Shown: positions 9,003 to 18,198, numbered from the stretch's first letter. The stretch: 64,000 nt of DNA from JAOARY01 sp045345765 (GCA_045345765.1 CP148265.1:1364001-1428000); one strand, 5' to 3'. Notes: generated from the sequence alone by a model not told the origin. Translations and numbers: made by a program.

Positions 9003-10301
9003 ATGGAAGTGTTAACTTTAGGACAGAAGATCAAAAAGTTAAGAAAAGAAAAGAAAATGACATTAAAGGAATTAGCAGGTGAGAGGATAACCGCGGCACA
9101 AATAAGTCATATAGAAAGGGATAAATCGTATCCAAGTCATGATTTACTTGAGTATTTTGCAAGACAACTTAGAGTTTCGATTGATTACTTATTAGAAAGT
9201 AAAGAAATGCAAATCAAAAAGCTTAGTGAGTCTTTAATCTTAAAAAGCGAGATACATATAAGAAGTAAGGAATACAAAGAAGCAAAACAAGATTTAAAAG
9301 TAATAATTGAAACATGTGAAAAACATGAAGTTAAATCAGTATGTGCAAAGGCAAAATTCTTATATGGAATAATAAACCTAAAAGAAAAGAAATATCACGA
9401 AGCATCGAATTTAATTGAAGAGAGTTTAATTCTTTATGTATCTACTGATAATACAATTGGTGTATTAGATTGTTACAAAGAATTAGGTAAATTATATTTA
9501 GAACAAAATATATATAATGTTGCACTTGATAAATTTGTACAAGGTCAAAAATACTTAAATAATAAAGACTACCAAGATTATGATAGAGAATTTATATTCC
9601 TTACTAATATAGCTTATGCAAATGTTAAGATGGATAGACATGATGAAGGGATAAAATATTCTCAAAAAGCTAAAGAAATCGAGGAAAAGATAAAAGACTA
9701 TAGGGAAAGAGGAAAGAATCTTTTACTTATGGGAAGTAGTTATATAGAAAAACAAGAATATGAAAATGCTAAACATTATTTAAATAGAGCATTAGAAGTA
9801 TTTGAAAAAGAAAATAAAAAAGATGAAGAAGCTAAGATTTATGTTAAGATGTCAAATATATATCATAATATGAATAATCTGAAGGATGCTCTTGATTATG
9901 CTAAAAAGGCATATAAATTAAAAGAAGATCATGAAGATACTGGTTTTGTAAAAGTAGTTCATAATTATATAGAAGTTTTAATAAGTTTAAAGAGATATGA
10001 ACACGCTATAGAGCTTGCGAAAAGAGGCTTAAGTCTTTCTATTAAAAATAGAAGCAAGGTATTAGAATGTAAGTCTTTAGAAATGTATTCAAAAGTATCT
10101 AAGATATCTGGAAACAACGAGATGGCATTAGAATGCTTACTTAAAGCATTAGAAATATCAAAAGAATTTGAAGATAAAAAGACAAGAGCAGATATATACT
10201 TTAAGATTGCTAAGATTTATTCTGGTAGATCTTTTGAGAAGGAAAAAGAATACTATACAAAAGGTATAGAGCTTTATAAGGAATTAGATATAATAAGATA
10301 G
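9003..10301 (+). CDS. XRE helix-turn-helix protein with TPR repeats
   Basis: 432 residues. The N-terminal 65 or so form an XRE-type helix-turn-helix (LGQKIKKLRKEKKMTLKELA...ISHIERDKSYPS). The rest is a continuous array of about eight to nine tetratricopeptide repeats (for example EYENAKHYLNRALEVFEKEN). The layout is shared with RRNPP-type peptide-responsive regulators, and a conserved Clostridial HTH-TPR gene is common near spo0J. No adjacent pheromone-peptide gene was found, so the ligand is unknown. GGGGGTT precedes the ATG. It ends before a strong terminator. Confidence 0.85.
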   Translation: MEVLTLGQKIKKLRKEKKMTLKELAGERITAAQISHIERDKSYPSHDLLEYFARQLRVSIDYLLESKEMQIKKLSESLILKSEIHIRSKEYKEAKQDLKVIIETCEKHEVKSVCAKAKFLYGIINLKEKKYHEASNLIEESLILYVSTDNTIGVLDCYKELGKLYLEQNIYNVALDKFVQGQKYLNNKDYQDYDREFIFLTNIAYANVKMDRHDEGIKYSQKAKEIEEKIKDYRERGKNLLLMGSSYIEKQEYENAKHYLNRALEVFEKENKKDEEAKIYVKMSNIYHNMNNLKDALDYAKKAYKLKEDHEDTGFVKVVHNYIEVLISLKRYEHAIELAKRGLSLSIKNRSKVLECKSLEMYSKVSKISGNNEMALECLLKALEISKEFEDKKTRADIYFKIAKIYSGRSFEKEKEYYTKGIELYKELDIIR

Positions 10302-10310
10302 ATTGATTTT

Positions 10311-10355
10311 TTAATTCTTTGTCAAATGGTGTTGGTAAAGATTTTTAGCAAGAAA
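10311..10355 (-). pseudogene. short vestige resembling the C-terminus of the 21 kb secreted-protein gene
   Basis: Read on the minus strand this gives ...LAKNLYQHHLTKN and a stop, closely matching the end of the IS-interrupted gene at 20962 (EKILYQHPLTKN...). At DNA level about 30 of 35 bases agree between 10313-10347 and 20973-21007. No further coding similarity continues upstream. It is best read as a scar of a lost paralogue or an old recombination point. Confidence 0.45.
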
Positions 10356-10370
10356 ATAATGTGATTTTTG

Positions 10371-10416
10371 AAGGTAGTATGAAAATGAAAAAATTCATTT
10401 TTATGCTACCTTTATT
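10371..10416. terminator. terminator after the HTH-TPR gene
   Basis: AAGGTAGTATGAAAATGA pairs with TCATTTTTATGCTACCTT across a short A-rich loop, followed by T-rich sequence. The stem is about 18 bp with one or two mismatches and could act in both directions. The remaining 10417-10665 is AT-rich and shows no gene. Confidence 0.88.
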
Positions 10417-10665
10417 TATTTTCTTAAATTTTTTTGTTTTTAAGGTTATTTTAAGAATTATATATTAAAATAAATTTAGTAATAAAATCATAGGAAAGAA
10501 TTAAATAAAAAATAAAGATATTTTTTACATAAAAATATATTAATACATCCATTTGAGATGAAATAAATACTTTTTAGGTAAAAACTCTTGAAAAAATATC
10601 TTTATTTGGTAAAATTGATTATGCTTTACTAAATAAAAAAGAAAAATTTAAAAGGGGTTGAAATT

Positions 10666-11136
10666 ATGAAATTTTTTAAAAACAAAAAAAGATTTGCATC
10701 ACTAATGCTACTTTCAATTATGGCATGTCAAGTTGGAACACTTGGTTACGCTAGTGCAATGGAATCACCTGTTAAACACAGTATAAGCAATTTAGATAGA
10801 GATTTTGATAAGGAACGTTTTGGACAATTAAAGCGTGTTGGATTAAACACTTGGGAATCTTATGGTGGACTTATATATGGCAAAGATACAGGAGCTTACC
10901 CAAATAAGGTTGTAAGAGTTATATCTCACTACAATATGTACAGTGTTACTAAATCGGAAATAACAGCTATAATAGATGAAGCTTGGAATAGCGATAATAA
11001 AGTTGAAGATTTAAATAATGCAGGTACATACTATATAGATATGAATAGAGTAATTGGTTCTAATGGAGAAACAACAATGAAGATAATAGTTAAAAAAGGA
11101 ACTAATGAAGTAGTTGACTGCTACCCAGTAAGATAG
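10666..11136 (+). CDS. secreted protein, possible BECR-fold nuclease/toxin
   Basis: 156 residues with a good Sec signal peptide (KNKKRFASLMLLSIMACQVG..., cleavage near YASA). The mature part is about 125 residues. Its C-terminal half (GTYYIDMNRVIGSNGETTMK, then IIVKKGTNEVVDCYPVR) matches the remembered shape of barnase/EndoU/colicin-E5-like (BECR) nuclease tips: a strand ending in hG..., a basic strand, and a terminal YPV. This assignment is inference from pattern, not a search. A single-gene unit with AAGGGG before the ATG and a terminator after it. No obvious inhibitor gene is adjacent. Confidence 0.6.
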   Translation: MKFFKNKKRFASLMLLSIMACQVGTLGYASAMESPVKHSISNLDRDFDKERFGQLKRVGLNTWESYGGLIYGKDTGAYPNKVVRVISHYNMYSVTKSEITAIIDEAWNSDNKVEDLNNAGTYYIDMNRVIGSNGETTMKIIVKKGTNEVVDCYPVR

Positions 11137-11203
11137 TAACAAAAACCTTCTAAAATAAAAGTAAAATTTGATTAACAAACTAATTCTTAATAAATAATAA
11201 AAG

Positions 11204-11237
11204 AAGCATTTATAGTTCTGCTATAGATGCTTTTTTG
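11204..11237 (+). terminator. terminator after the secreted protein gene
   Basis: AAGCATTTATAG (11204-11215) pairs with CTATAGATGCTT (11221-11232), one mismatch, followed by T6. Confidence 0.88.
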
Positions 11238-11269
11238 ATAGCAAATTTTAAAAATTATACATAAGAGGA

Positions 11270-12098
11270 AAAATTATAAAAAAATATTATTGCTTATCTA
11301 TATTTGTTTAATTTCTATTTCATTTACTGCATGCCAAAAATCAGAAGTTGATGAAATAAAAAGTTTTGTAGAAAGTGAAATGGATTAAATTATAGATACA
11401 ATAGAGGTAGATCCTAAAGGTTTTTATTTTGAGGAAGATGAACTAAAGAATATAGAAGTTGGTAAACCTATGGTTTGTTATGATTTAGTAGATTATGATA
11501 AGGGGATAGAAAATAATTTAAAAGAAGATAAGTTCTATGTAGTACCTCTTATGTATAATAAAGAGCCAAGATTGGATGCTACAGTAACATATATAGATAA
11601 AAAAAACAAATGGGAAATAATAGATATTGGTGGGCAAATATCTGTAAAGGTAAAATATATAGAAGATAAATATAAACTAAAAGATATAAAAATAGTACAA
11701 GGAAATCAAAGGGTATTAGTAGCCACAAATAGTGATGGAAATTTAGTTGGGTATTTACCATATTCAAATGAAGATGAATTGGTGGATATAGATACATTAA
11801 ATCAAAAAAATATGATGAAGTTAAGAGTTTAGTAGATAAGACAGAAGAAAAATTAATTGATTTAAAAAATCAAGAAAAAATAGACGATATAATTGTTTAC
11901 AATTATTATGTAAAGCTAAAATCAAGTTTATATGATAGCGGGTATCTAAAGGATTCGATAGGCTATTTACAAAAATGTATAGAGCTTAAAGAAACAGATG
12001 ATGATTTTAAAATGTTAGTTATATATAATATGGAATTATATAAACAAGAAGATAACTTGGAAAATAAAAAAGAAATAAATAAAATTATACCGAATTAA
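11270..12098 (+). pseudogene. decayed lipoprotein gene, copy 1
   Basis: Nearly the same DNA as the copy at 17090. The signal peptide and lipobox are recognisable (ICLISISFTAC) but the ATG is lost. A TAA replaces GAA early (the frame reads ESEMD-stop). The best remaining frame is 11470-11832 (KNKWEIIDIGGQISVKVKYI), after which the frame shifts into KYDEVKSLVDKTEEKLIDLK and ends about 12098. Compared with copy 2 a central segment is missing and the C-terminus is replaced. Function of the parent lipoprotein is unknown. The pair brackets the two-component system block. Confidence 0.8.
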
Positions 12099-12118
12099 TC
12101 AACAGATTTTAAGATTAA

Positions 12119-12137
12119 TTACACATAGATTACACAT
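12119..12137 (+). promoter_or_regulatory. 11-bp-phased direct repeat upstream of acidic paralogue 1
   Basis: TTACACAT at 12119-12126 is repeated at 12130-12137, exactly one helical turn apart, the usual layout for OmpR/PhoB-type regulators. A conserved TATATATTTGTAAG block follows, also found before paralogue 2. The OmpR-type regulator at 14431 is the obvious candidate binder. Confidence 0.55.
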
Positions 12138-12211
12138 CAATAATTTACTATATATTTGTAAGTAATAACTAAAAATAATAGATAATAAAATAAATATTAG
12201 GAGATGACAAG

Positions 12212-13234
12212 ATGAATAAATTAAAAAAGTTTACATCCGGATTATTAGCAACAAGTATAATTGCAGGTGGATTTTTGAGTATAGGAACAAATTCATTTGC
12301 AGATAGTGATGATACATTTGAGGAATTTTTAGAAGAACTTAAAGAAGACAATGTAAAGATACCAGATAAGAATTTGGATAAGGTTAAGTCTATATATAAG
12401 GAAATAATTAAATTAGAAATAAAAGAAGATCAAGCCAAAACAGATGAGGAGGAAGATAAAATAGAAGATGAGATAGAAAAATTAGAACAAAAAGCATATG
12501 ACTTAGGTATTGCAATTGATAGTAATTATAAAAAAGGTGATGATGATTATCTAGAGCATAGTTATAATGACGATTATGATTCTATGGAAGATTCATTAGA
12601 AGAGTTAATTGATGATATTGATGACACAAGAGATTTTGATGAATTTGTATTATTGTTGGAAAAAATAGATGTGAAATTAGCTAAATATAATAAAACACAT
12701 ATCAACAATATCTATAATAAGATAAAAAAATTAGAAATAGAAGAAGACCTAGCAAAAACAGATAAAGAAGAAGATGAAATAGAACTTAAAATAGATAGAT
12801 TAGAAGAGCAAATGTATGATTTATTAAATGATAATGTAATAGGATATTTGCATGTATACAATATTGATGAAGATGATTTAAGCGAATCTAAATTAAAAGA
12901 AGCTAGTAAAATATATGAAAATATAAATATTATAGAAGATAAAAATGAAAAGAGAAAAGAATATATAAAACTTAGATATTTAGTGGGTATAGATAATAAA
13001 AATGATAAATCAAATAATAAAGAATTAAAATCATTAAATGATATAATAATTGAAGATTGTGGTGGTAGTATATATGAATTTAATCAATTTGAAAAAGAAG
13101 AAAAAGAAGAAATTATATCATTATATAATAATATGAAAGAAGATATTAAAGCGAATAGATATGATTGGGTAATTGAGGAGTTAGAAGAGATAAAAGATAT
13201 TTATGAAGATGAAGCAGATGATTTAAATAAATAA
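12212..13234 (+). CDS. secreted acidic coiled-coil protein, paralogue 1
   Basis: 340 residues. Signal peptide MNKLKKFTSGLLATSIIAGG with cleavage near NSFA-DS. The mature protein is extremely acidic and predicted helical, with an internal duplication: IKLEIKEDQAKTDEEEDKIE near residues 65-84 recurs as KKLEIEEDLAKTDKEEDEIE near 170-189. The C-terminal domain (RKEYIKLRYLVGIDNKNDKS...NRYDWVIEELEEI) is shared with the next gene. No known family is recognised. Secretion, acidity and co-regulation with a two-component system suggest an envelope or extracellular role, perhaps binding cations or cationic peptides (inference). AGGAG precedes the ATG. Confidence 0.7.
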   Translation: MNKLKKFTSGLLATSIIAGGFLSIGTNSFADSDDTFEEFLEELKEDNVKIPDKNLDKVKSIYKEIIKLEIKEDQAKTDEEEDKIEDEIEKLEQKAYDLGIAIDSNYKKGDDDYLEHSYNDDYDSMEDSLEELIDDIDDTRDFDEFVLLLEKIDVKLAKYNKTHINNIYNKIKKLEIEEDLAKTDKEEDEIELKIDRLEEQMYDLLNDNVIGYLHVYNIDEDDLSESKLKEASKIYENINIIEDKNEKRKEYIKLRYLVGIDNKNDKSNNKELKSLNDIIIEDCGGSIYEFNQFEKEEKEEIISLYNNMKEDIKANRYDWVIEELEEIKDIYEDEADDLNK

Positions 13235-13261
13235 GCAGATGTAATAAAATTTTAAGATAAA

Positions 13262-13280
13262 ACACATATCGATTACATAT
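13262..13280 (+). promoter_or_regulatory. 11-bp-phased direct repeat upstream of acidic paralogue 2
   Basis: ACATAT occurs at 13264-13269 and 13275-13280, again 11 bp apart, in the same place relative to TATATATTTGTAAG as upstream of paralogue 1. The shared spacing and position suggest a common regulator. Confidence 0.5.
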
Positions 13281-13351
13281 GAATTATTTATTATATATTT
13301 GTAAGGAAAAAGAAAAGTAAATATAAAATATAATAAATAGGAGTGATTGAG

Positions 13352-14329
13352 ATGAAAGGTCTAAAAAAATTAACATCAGGATTATTAGCAACAACAATTA
13401 TAGCAGGAGGTTTATTTTCGTTATCAACAAATTCATTTGCATACAATGTTGATTCATTTGATGAATTTTTAGAAGACTTACAAGATGATAATATTCAAAT
13501 CCAAAATAAAGACATGGATGAAGTTGAGGATTTGTATCAAAATATATATGAATTAGATGAAAAATTAATGAATTTGGATAATGATGATGAAGATAGACAT
13601 GAAAAAGAAGAAAAAATAATAAGAGAAATAGAGAGATTAGAAAAAATAGTATTTGATAAAGGTGTTGCAATAGATAAAGACTATGATAAAGGTGTTGATG
13701 TTAAATATCTTAAAAATGATGGAGTTTTGCACGCGTATATAGAAGGATTAAAAGGCATGGAATTTGAAATTCCAAAAGAAAACTATAATAAAATTAAAGC
13801 TTTGTATGAAGAAATTAATAAATTAGATAAAAGAGCAGATGATGCGGATACAGAAGAAGAAGAGATGTTATTAGAAGAAGAAATAGAAAAATTAGAAGAA
13901 GAAATTTATAACTTATTAGATAAGAATGTAAATGCGTATCTAAAAGATTATAATATAGATTCAGATGATTTGGACGAAGAAGTATTAAATAAAGCAAATA
14001 AATTATTCAAAAAAATAATTGATATGGAAGATGAAGCTAAAAAAAGAAAAGCTTATATAGAACTTAGATATCTAGTAGGAATTGATAATAAAGATGATTA
14101 TGATGAAAATAAAAAAATAAAATCATTAGAAGATATAATTATAAATGATTGTGAAGGTAGCATGAAAGTATTTAGAGAAATGGAAGATGAAGATAAAAAT
14201 GAAATCAAAATGCTTTATAAATATATTAAAGAAGATGTAAAAGCAAATAGATATGATTGGGTATCAGAAGAATTAAAGAATTTGATAGATACTTACGAGT
14301 ATGGCGCAGAAGATGTTGACATAGACTAA
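13352..14329 (+). CDS. secreted acidic coiled-coil protein, paralogue 2
   Basis: 325 residues. Starts at the ATG at 13352 with AGGAG at 13339-13343; a frame also opens at a GTG at 13343 but that overlaps the ribosome-binding site. Signal peptide GLKKLTSGLLATTIIAGG..., cleavage near NSFA-YN. It aligns with paralogue 1 over the whole length: FDEFLEDLQDDN, the acidic helical repeats, then RKAYIELRYLVGIDNKDD and ANRYDWVSEEL. Tandem duplication is clear. Each copy has its own promoter region, so the two may be differently expressed. Function unknown. Confidence 0.7.
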   Translation: MKGLKKLTSGLLATTIIAGGLFSLSTNSFAYNVDSFDEFLEDLQDDNIQIQNKDMDEVEDLYQNIYELDEKLMNLDNDDEDRHEKEEKIIREIERLEKIVFDKGVAIDKDYDKGVDVKYLKNDGVLHAYIEGLKGMEFEIPKENYNKIKALYEEINKLDKRADDADTEEEEMLLEEEIEKLEEEIYNLLDKNVNAYLKDYNIDSDDLDEEVLNKANKLFKKIIDMEDEAKKRKAYIELRYLVGIDNKDDYDENKKIKSLEDIIINDCEGSMKVFREMEDEDKNEIKMLYKYIKEDVKANRYDWVSEELKNLIDTYEYGAEDVDID

Positions 14330-14340
14330 TTAATATAACA

Positions 14341-14375
14341 AAAAAGGAAATCGAGATTTTTAGATTTCCTTTTTT
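14341..14375 (+). terminator. terminator after acidic paralogue 2
   Basis: AAAGGAAATC (14343-14352) pairs with GATTTCCTTT (14363-14372), followed by T residues. Its 3' end runs into the 47-bp palindrome. Confidence 0.85.
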
Positions 14376-14417
14376 GTATTTAATATATTTTATTATAAAA
14401 TATATTAAATACAAAAA
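14371..14417. repeat. 47-bp perfect palindrome in the two-component system leader
   Basis: Two 23-nt arms (14371-14393 and 14395-14417) are exact reverse complements around a single base, almost entirely A/T. It lies directly before the ribosome-binding site AAGGAAGGTG of the response regulator. It could be an operator for a dimeric regulator, a second terminator, or an mRNA hairpin limiting expression of the kinase/regulator pair. Confidence 0.85.
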
Positions 14418-14430
14418 GGAAGGTGATAAT

Positions 14431-15120
14431 ATGAAAAAAATACTTGTTGTTGAAGATGAGGCTAGATTTGCAGATATAATAAAAGATTATTTAGAATTTG
14501 GTGGATACAAAGTATTTGTTGCAATGGATGGCAAAGAAGCTATAGAAATATTTAAAAAAGAAGAATTAGATTTAGTTGTGTTAGATATAATGCTACCAAA
14601 ATTAGATGGTTTTAAGGTATGTGAAATTATAAGACAAAGAAGCTTTATTCCAATAATAATGCTATCAGCATTATCTGAAGAAGAAAATAAATTAAAAGGA
14701 TTTGAACTTGGAATTGATGAATATGTTACAAAACCTTTTAGTCCAAAAGTTTTACTTGCCAGAGTAAATAATTTATTAAAGAGAATTAATAATGAACTAG
14801 GGCCAAAAACACAAGATAAAAATAAAATAATAAAGGGTAGTCTCTTGATTGATAAACGAGCTTATAAAATACAATTAGATGATAAAGATTTGATATTATC
14901 GAATATTGAATATAGATTACTTTTATATTTAATTGAAAATGAAAATATTGTATTAACAAGAGATATGATATTAGATAGAGTTTGGGGTATTGATTATGAT
15001 GGAAATACTAGAGTAGTAGATACCCAAATTAAAAATCTAAGAAAAAAATTAAATTATAAATCAAATTATATAAAAACAGTTATAGGTGCAGGTTATAAAT
15101 TTGAGGTGAGTCATGGCTAA
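14431..15120 (+). CDS. OmpR/PhoB-family response regulator
   Basis: 229 residues. Receiver domain with the acidic pair VVEDE near residue 7 and the phosphoacceptor Asp in VVLDIMLPK (about residue 51), a conserved Lys in TKPFSP, then a winged-helix effector domain (LDRVWGIDYDGNTRVVDTQI, IKTVIGAGYKF). A longer frame from 14374 would start inside the palindrome; the ATG at 14431 has AAGGAAGGTG 8 nt before it. It overlaps the kinase gene by 8 nt. It probably controls the acidic paralogues upstream and possibly itself. Confidence 0.92.
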   Translation: MKKILVVEDEARFADIIKDYLEFGGYKVFVAMDGKEAIEIFKKEELDLVVLDIMLPKLDGFKVCEIIRQRSFIPIIMLSALSEEENKLKGFELGIDEYVTKPFSPKVLLARVNNLLKRINNELGPKTQDKNKIIKGSLLIDKRAYKIQLDDKDLILSNIEYRLLLYLIENENIVLTRDMILDRVWGIDYDGNTRVVDTQIKNLRKKLNYKSNYIKTVIGAGYKFEVSHG

Positions 15121-16900
15121 AGGAGGACTTTTTAAGAAATTATTTATTTTAACATCAGTAATGATTTTTGCTTTTTTTATAGGATTATTGGTATTTCAAA
15201 GTTATTTCTTTGACCATTTATATTTAGATACAAAAAAAGATAAAATAATAAATACATCAAAGGAAATTGGGAAACTAGATGAAAATAAAAAGGGTTTAGA
15301 ATTATTAAAATACATAGATAAAAATCTAGTTACAAATAAATTTGAAATCGTTATTAGTGATGAGGATAAAATAATTAAAAAAGATTTTTTATTAAAAAAA
15401 TATATAGCTGTAAAAACAAAAGATGGAGAAATTTATAATCTTAATGTATCTAATTTAGATAAAGATGAATTTGATAGCTTGAAATTAGATGAATACTATA
15501 CGATAAAGGCAAACAGATATGAACAAGTAGATTTCTTTTTTAAAGTAAATAAAATAAAAAAAGATAATGATATTATATTTAATGAAGGAACTAAGTTCTT
15601 GAAACAAAAAGAAGATATAAATAATTTGCTCATAAAAAAAGAAGATATAAATACTCAAATAGATATAAAATCAAAATTAGATGAAGAAGATGTGTATTTG
15701 GAAGCTAAATTGATTTACAAAGAAGATGATATAAATTTAAAAGAAGTTGATTATAATTATAAAGATTTGCTAGTTAAATATATAAAAGAAAATAAAGAAG
15801 AAAAAATAAATACCAATATAACTAATTATAAAGATGTATTTAATGATTATCTAATTATCAAAAAAAATATCCGAATAAGCGATAAAAACTATAATATATA
15901 TATAATATCTTCATTAGAAGCAGTTGATGAAGCATCAAAAATAATGAGTAGATATTACCCTTACATGGCTTTGTTTGCTCTACTTATAGCTCTTATGATG
16001 TCTTTTTTGTATTCTAAATTAATATCAAAGCCACTGCTTAAACTAAATGATGTAGCTATAAAGATGAGTAAATTAGACTTTAGTCAAAAATCAGATATAA
16101 AAACAAATGATGAACTTGGAAGTCTTTCGAACTCGCTTAATTTTATGTCTGATAAATTAGATAAAACAATGAATGAATTAAAATCAGCAAATGAAAAACT
16201 AAAGGAAGATATAAGAAAGGAAAAGAAATTAGAAAAATTAAGAAAAGAATTTATAGCTAACGCATCACACGATTTAAAAACACCAATAGGTATTATAAAG
16301 AGTTACGCAGAAGGAATTAAAGATGGCATATACGAAGAAAAAAAAGAGTATTATTTGGATGTAATATTAGATGAAGCAAATTCAATGAATGATATTGTAC
16401 TTGAAATGCTTGAACTATCAAGATTGGAATCTGGAATAATAAAATTAGATAAAGAAGAATTTGATTTTAAAGAGTTGGTTATGGATTATATAAAAAAGAT
16501 GCAGATATATATAGATAAAAAAAATATAAAATTAAATATAGATGAATCAAATAAAGAAAATATAGTATATGCAGATTATAAGATGATTGAAAAAGTAATC
16601 AAAAATCTGATAACAAATGCAATTAATTATACAAAGGAAGAAGGAAGGATAAATATAGTTATCAAAAAAGAAAGTAATTTGGTATTTGAAATAGAAAATG
16701 AAACAAATATAACGAAGGAAGAAGTAAGTAGGATTTGGGATAGGTTTTATAAGAAAGATAAATCAAGAACAAAAGAAAATACCTTATCAAAAGGTAGTGG
16801 AATAGGTCTATGTATAGTAAAAAATATATTAATACTTCATAAGTCAAACTTTGGTGCAGTAAAAACAAATAAGGGATTAAAGATTTACTTTGAATTATAA
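15113..16900 (+). CDS. membrane sensor histidine kinase
   Basis: 595 residues. First membrane helix about 9-29, a large extracytoplasmic sensor of roughly 250 lysine-rich residues, second helix (MALFALLIALMMSFLYSKLI, about 285-304), HAMP, dimerisation/phosphoacceptor box NASHDLKTPIGIIKSYAEGI with His near 386, and the ATPase boxes NLITNAINYT, WDRFYKKD and GSGIGLCIVKNI. Overlaps the response regulator gene, GAGGTG as ribosome-binding site. Sensor domain not recognised; signal unknown. Envelope stress or antimicrobial peptides are plausible given the secreted acidic neighbours (inference). Confidence 0.9.
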   Translation: MAKGGLFKKLFILTSVMIFAFFIGLLVFQSYFFDHLYLDTKKDKIINTSKEIGKLDENKKGLELLKYIDKNLVTNKFEIVISDEDKIIKKDFLLKKYIAVKTKDGEIYNLNVSNLDKDEFDSLKLDEYYTIKANRYEQVDFFFKVNKIKKDNDIIFNEGTKFLKQKEDINNLLIKKEDINTQIDIKSKLDEEDVYLEAKLIYKEDDINLKEVDYNYKDLLVKYIKENKEEKINTNITNYKDVFNDYLIIKKNIRISDKNYNIYIISSLEAVDEASKIMSRYYPYMALFALLIALMMSFLYSKLISKPLLKLNDVAIKMSKLDFSQKSDIKTNDELGSLSNSLNFMSDKLDKTMNELKSANEKLKEDIRKEKKLEKLRKEFIANASHDLKTPIGIIKSYAEGIKDGIYEEKKEYYLDVILDEANSMNDIVLEMLELSRLESGIIKLDKEEFDFKELVMDYIKKMQIYIDKKNIKLNIDESNKENIVYADYKMIEKVIKNLITNAINYTKEEGRINIVIKKESNLVFEIENETNITKEEVSRIWDRFYKKDKSRTKENTLSKGSGIGLCIVKNILILHKSNFGAVKTNKGLKIYFEL

Positions 16901-17018
16901 AAATAAAATATAATTTAAAAAAATGAATATAAACTCTAAAAAACAAAAAATAATCATAAAAAAACAAAAAGTGTTCATATAAGTACTAAAAATGCTACTT
17001 AAGACATTAAATTTAAAA

Positions 17019-17048
17019 ATTGACAAATTCTAAACGTTTATATATCAT
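17019..17048 (+). promoter_or_regulatory. sigma-A-type promoter of lipoprotein copy 2
   Basis: TTGACA (17019-17024) is followed after about 16-18 nt by TATATCAT, upstream of AGGGGG and the ATG at 17090. Confidence 0.55.
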
Positions 17049-17089
17049 AATAAATGAAATAAGTTATATATAAATTAGGGGGAAAAATC

Positions 17090-18198
17090 ATGAAAAAAAT
17101 ATTATTGCTTATATTTATTTGTTTAATTTCTATTTCATTTACTGCATGCCAAAAATCAGAAGCTGATGAAATAAAAAGCTTTGTAGAAAGTGAAATGGAT
17201 GAAATTATAGATACAATAGAGGTAGATCCTAAAGGTTTTTATTTTGAGGAAGATGAACTAAAGAATATAGAAGTTGGTCGACCTATTGGTTTGTTTGTCT
17301 GGTTTGACTGTGGGTATGATTGTTAAGGGAATAAAAATGATTTAAAAGAAGATAAGTTCTATGTAGTACCTCTTATGTATAATAGAAGCAGTTGAATCCT
17401 AATTAACATGTATATAAATAAAAAACAAATGGGAAATAATAGATATTGGCGGACAAATATGTTTAAACAGCAAATGTATGAAGATAAATATAAATTAAAA
17501 GATATAAAAATAGTACAAGGAAATCAAAGGGTATTAGTAGCCGTGGATGATGATGGAAATTACATTTGGTTGTTGCATATTCAAATAAAGATGAATTAAT
17601 CAATATCAAGATATATTACAATCAGAAATTAAAGGAATCAATTGATAAATATTGGTCGACTACTGTAGAAGATGATGAAGTACTTTATTTAATAAGGCAA
17701 TGATACAAGTAGTACAGTTGAAAATAATAATTTGTGAAATTAGCAGAAAATGACGTTAATAATTTCTTAGGAAATTACAATTTATTAATCAAATTTATTT
17801 GGAATCTGAAATTAAATAGAAAATTAGATGAAGTTAAGAGTTTAGTAGATAAGACAGAAGAAAAATTAATTGATTTAAATAATCAAGAAAAAATAGATGA
17901 TATAATTATTTACAATTATTATGTCTCCAGCACCTATCAAGTTTATATGATAGCGGGTATCTAAAGGATTCGATAGGCTATTTACAAAATGTCTGGAGCT
18001 AAAGAAACAGATGATGATTTTAAAATGTTAGTTATATATAATATGGAATTATATAAACAAGAAGATAACTTGGAAAATAAAAAAGAAATAAATAAAAATA
18101 TACAAGAGATTGTTAATTTAAGAAAAGAATATTTTAAAGAAAAAGAAGTATTGATAAAAACTTTAAATAAAGTATTGGAAGAAAAGATAGTACTATAA
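17090..18198 (+). pseudogene. decayed lipoprotein gene, copy 2
   Basis: The start, signal peptide and lipobox are intact (MKKILLLIFICLISISFTAC, Cys 20), and the first 78 codons read to 17326. Further along the reading continues in other frames: 17408-17599 (KLKDIKIVQGNQRVLVAV), 17734-17964 (LDEVKSLVDKTEEKLIDLN) and 17989-18198. At least three frameshifts or stops separate them. Copy 1 at 11270 shares most of this sequence at DNA level. A truncated 57-residue lipopeptide could still be exported from the intact first part. Confidence 0.8.

Noticed and set aside
14374..14430. N-terminal extension of the response regulator
   Set aside because: It is encoded by the palindrome, and the ATG at 14431 has the proper ribosome-binding site and the normal receiver start.
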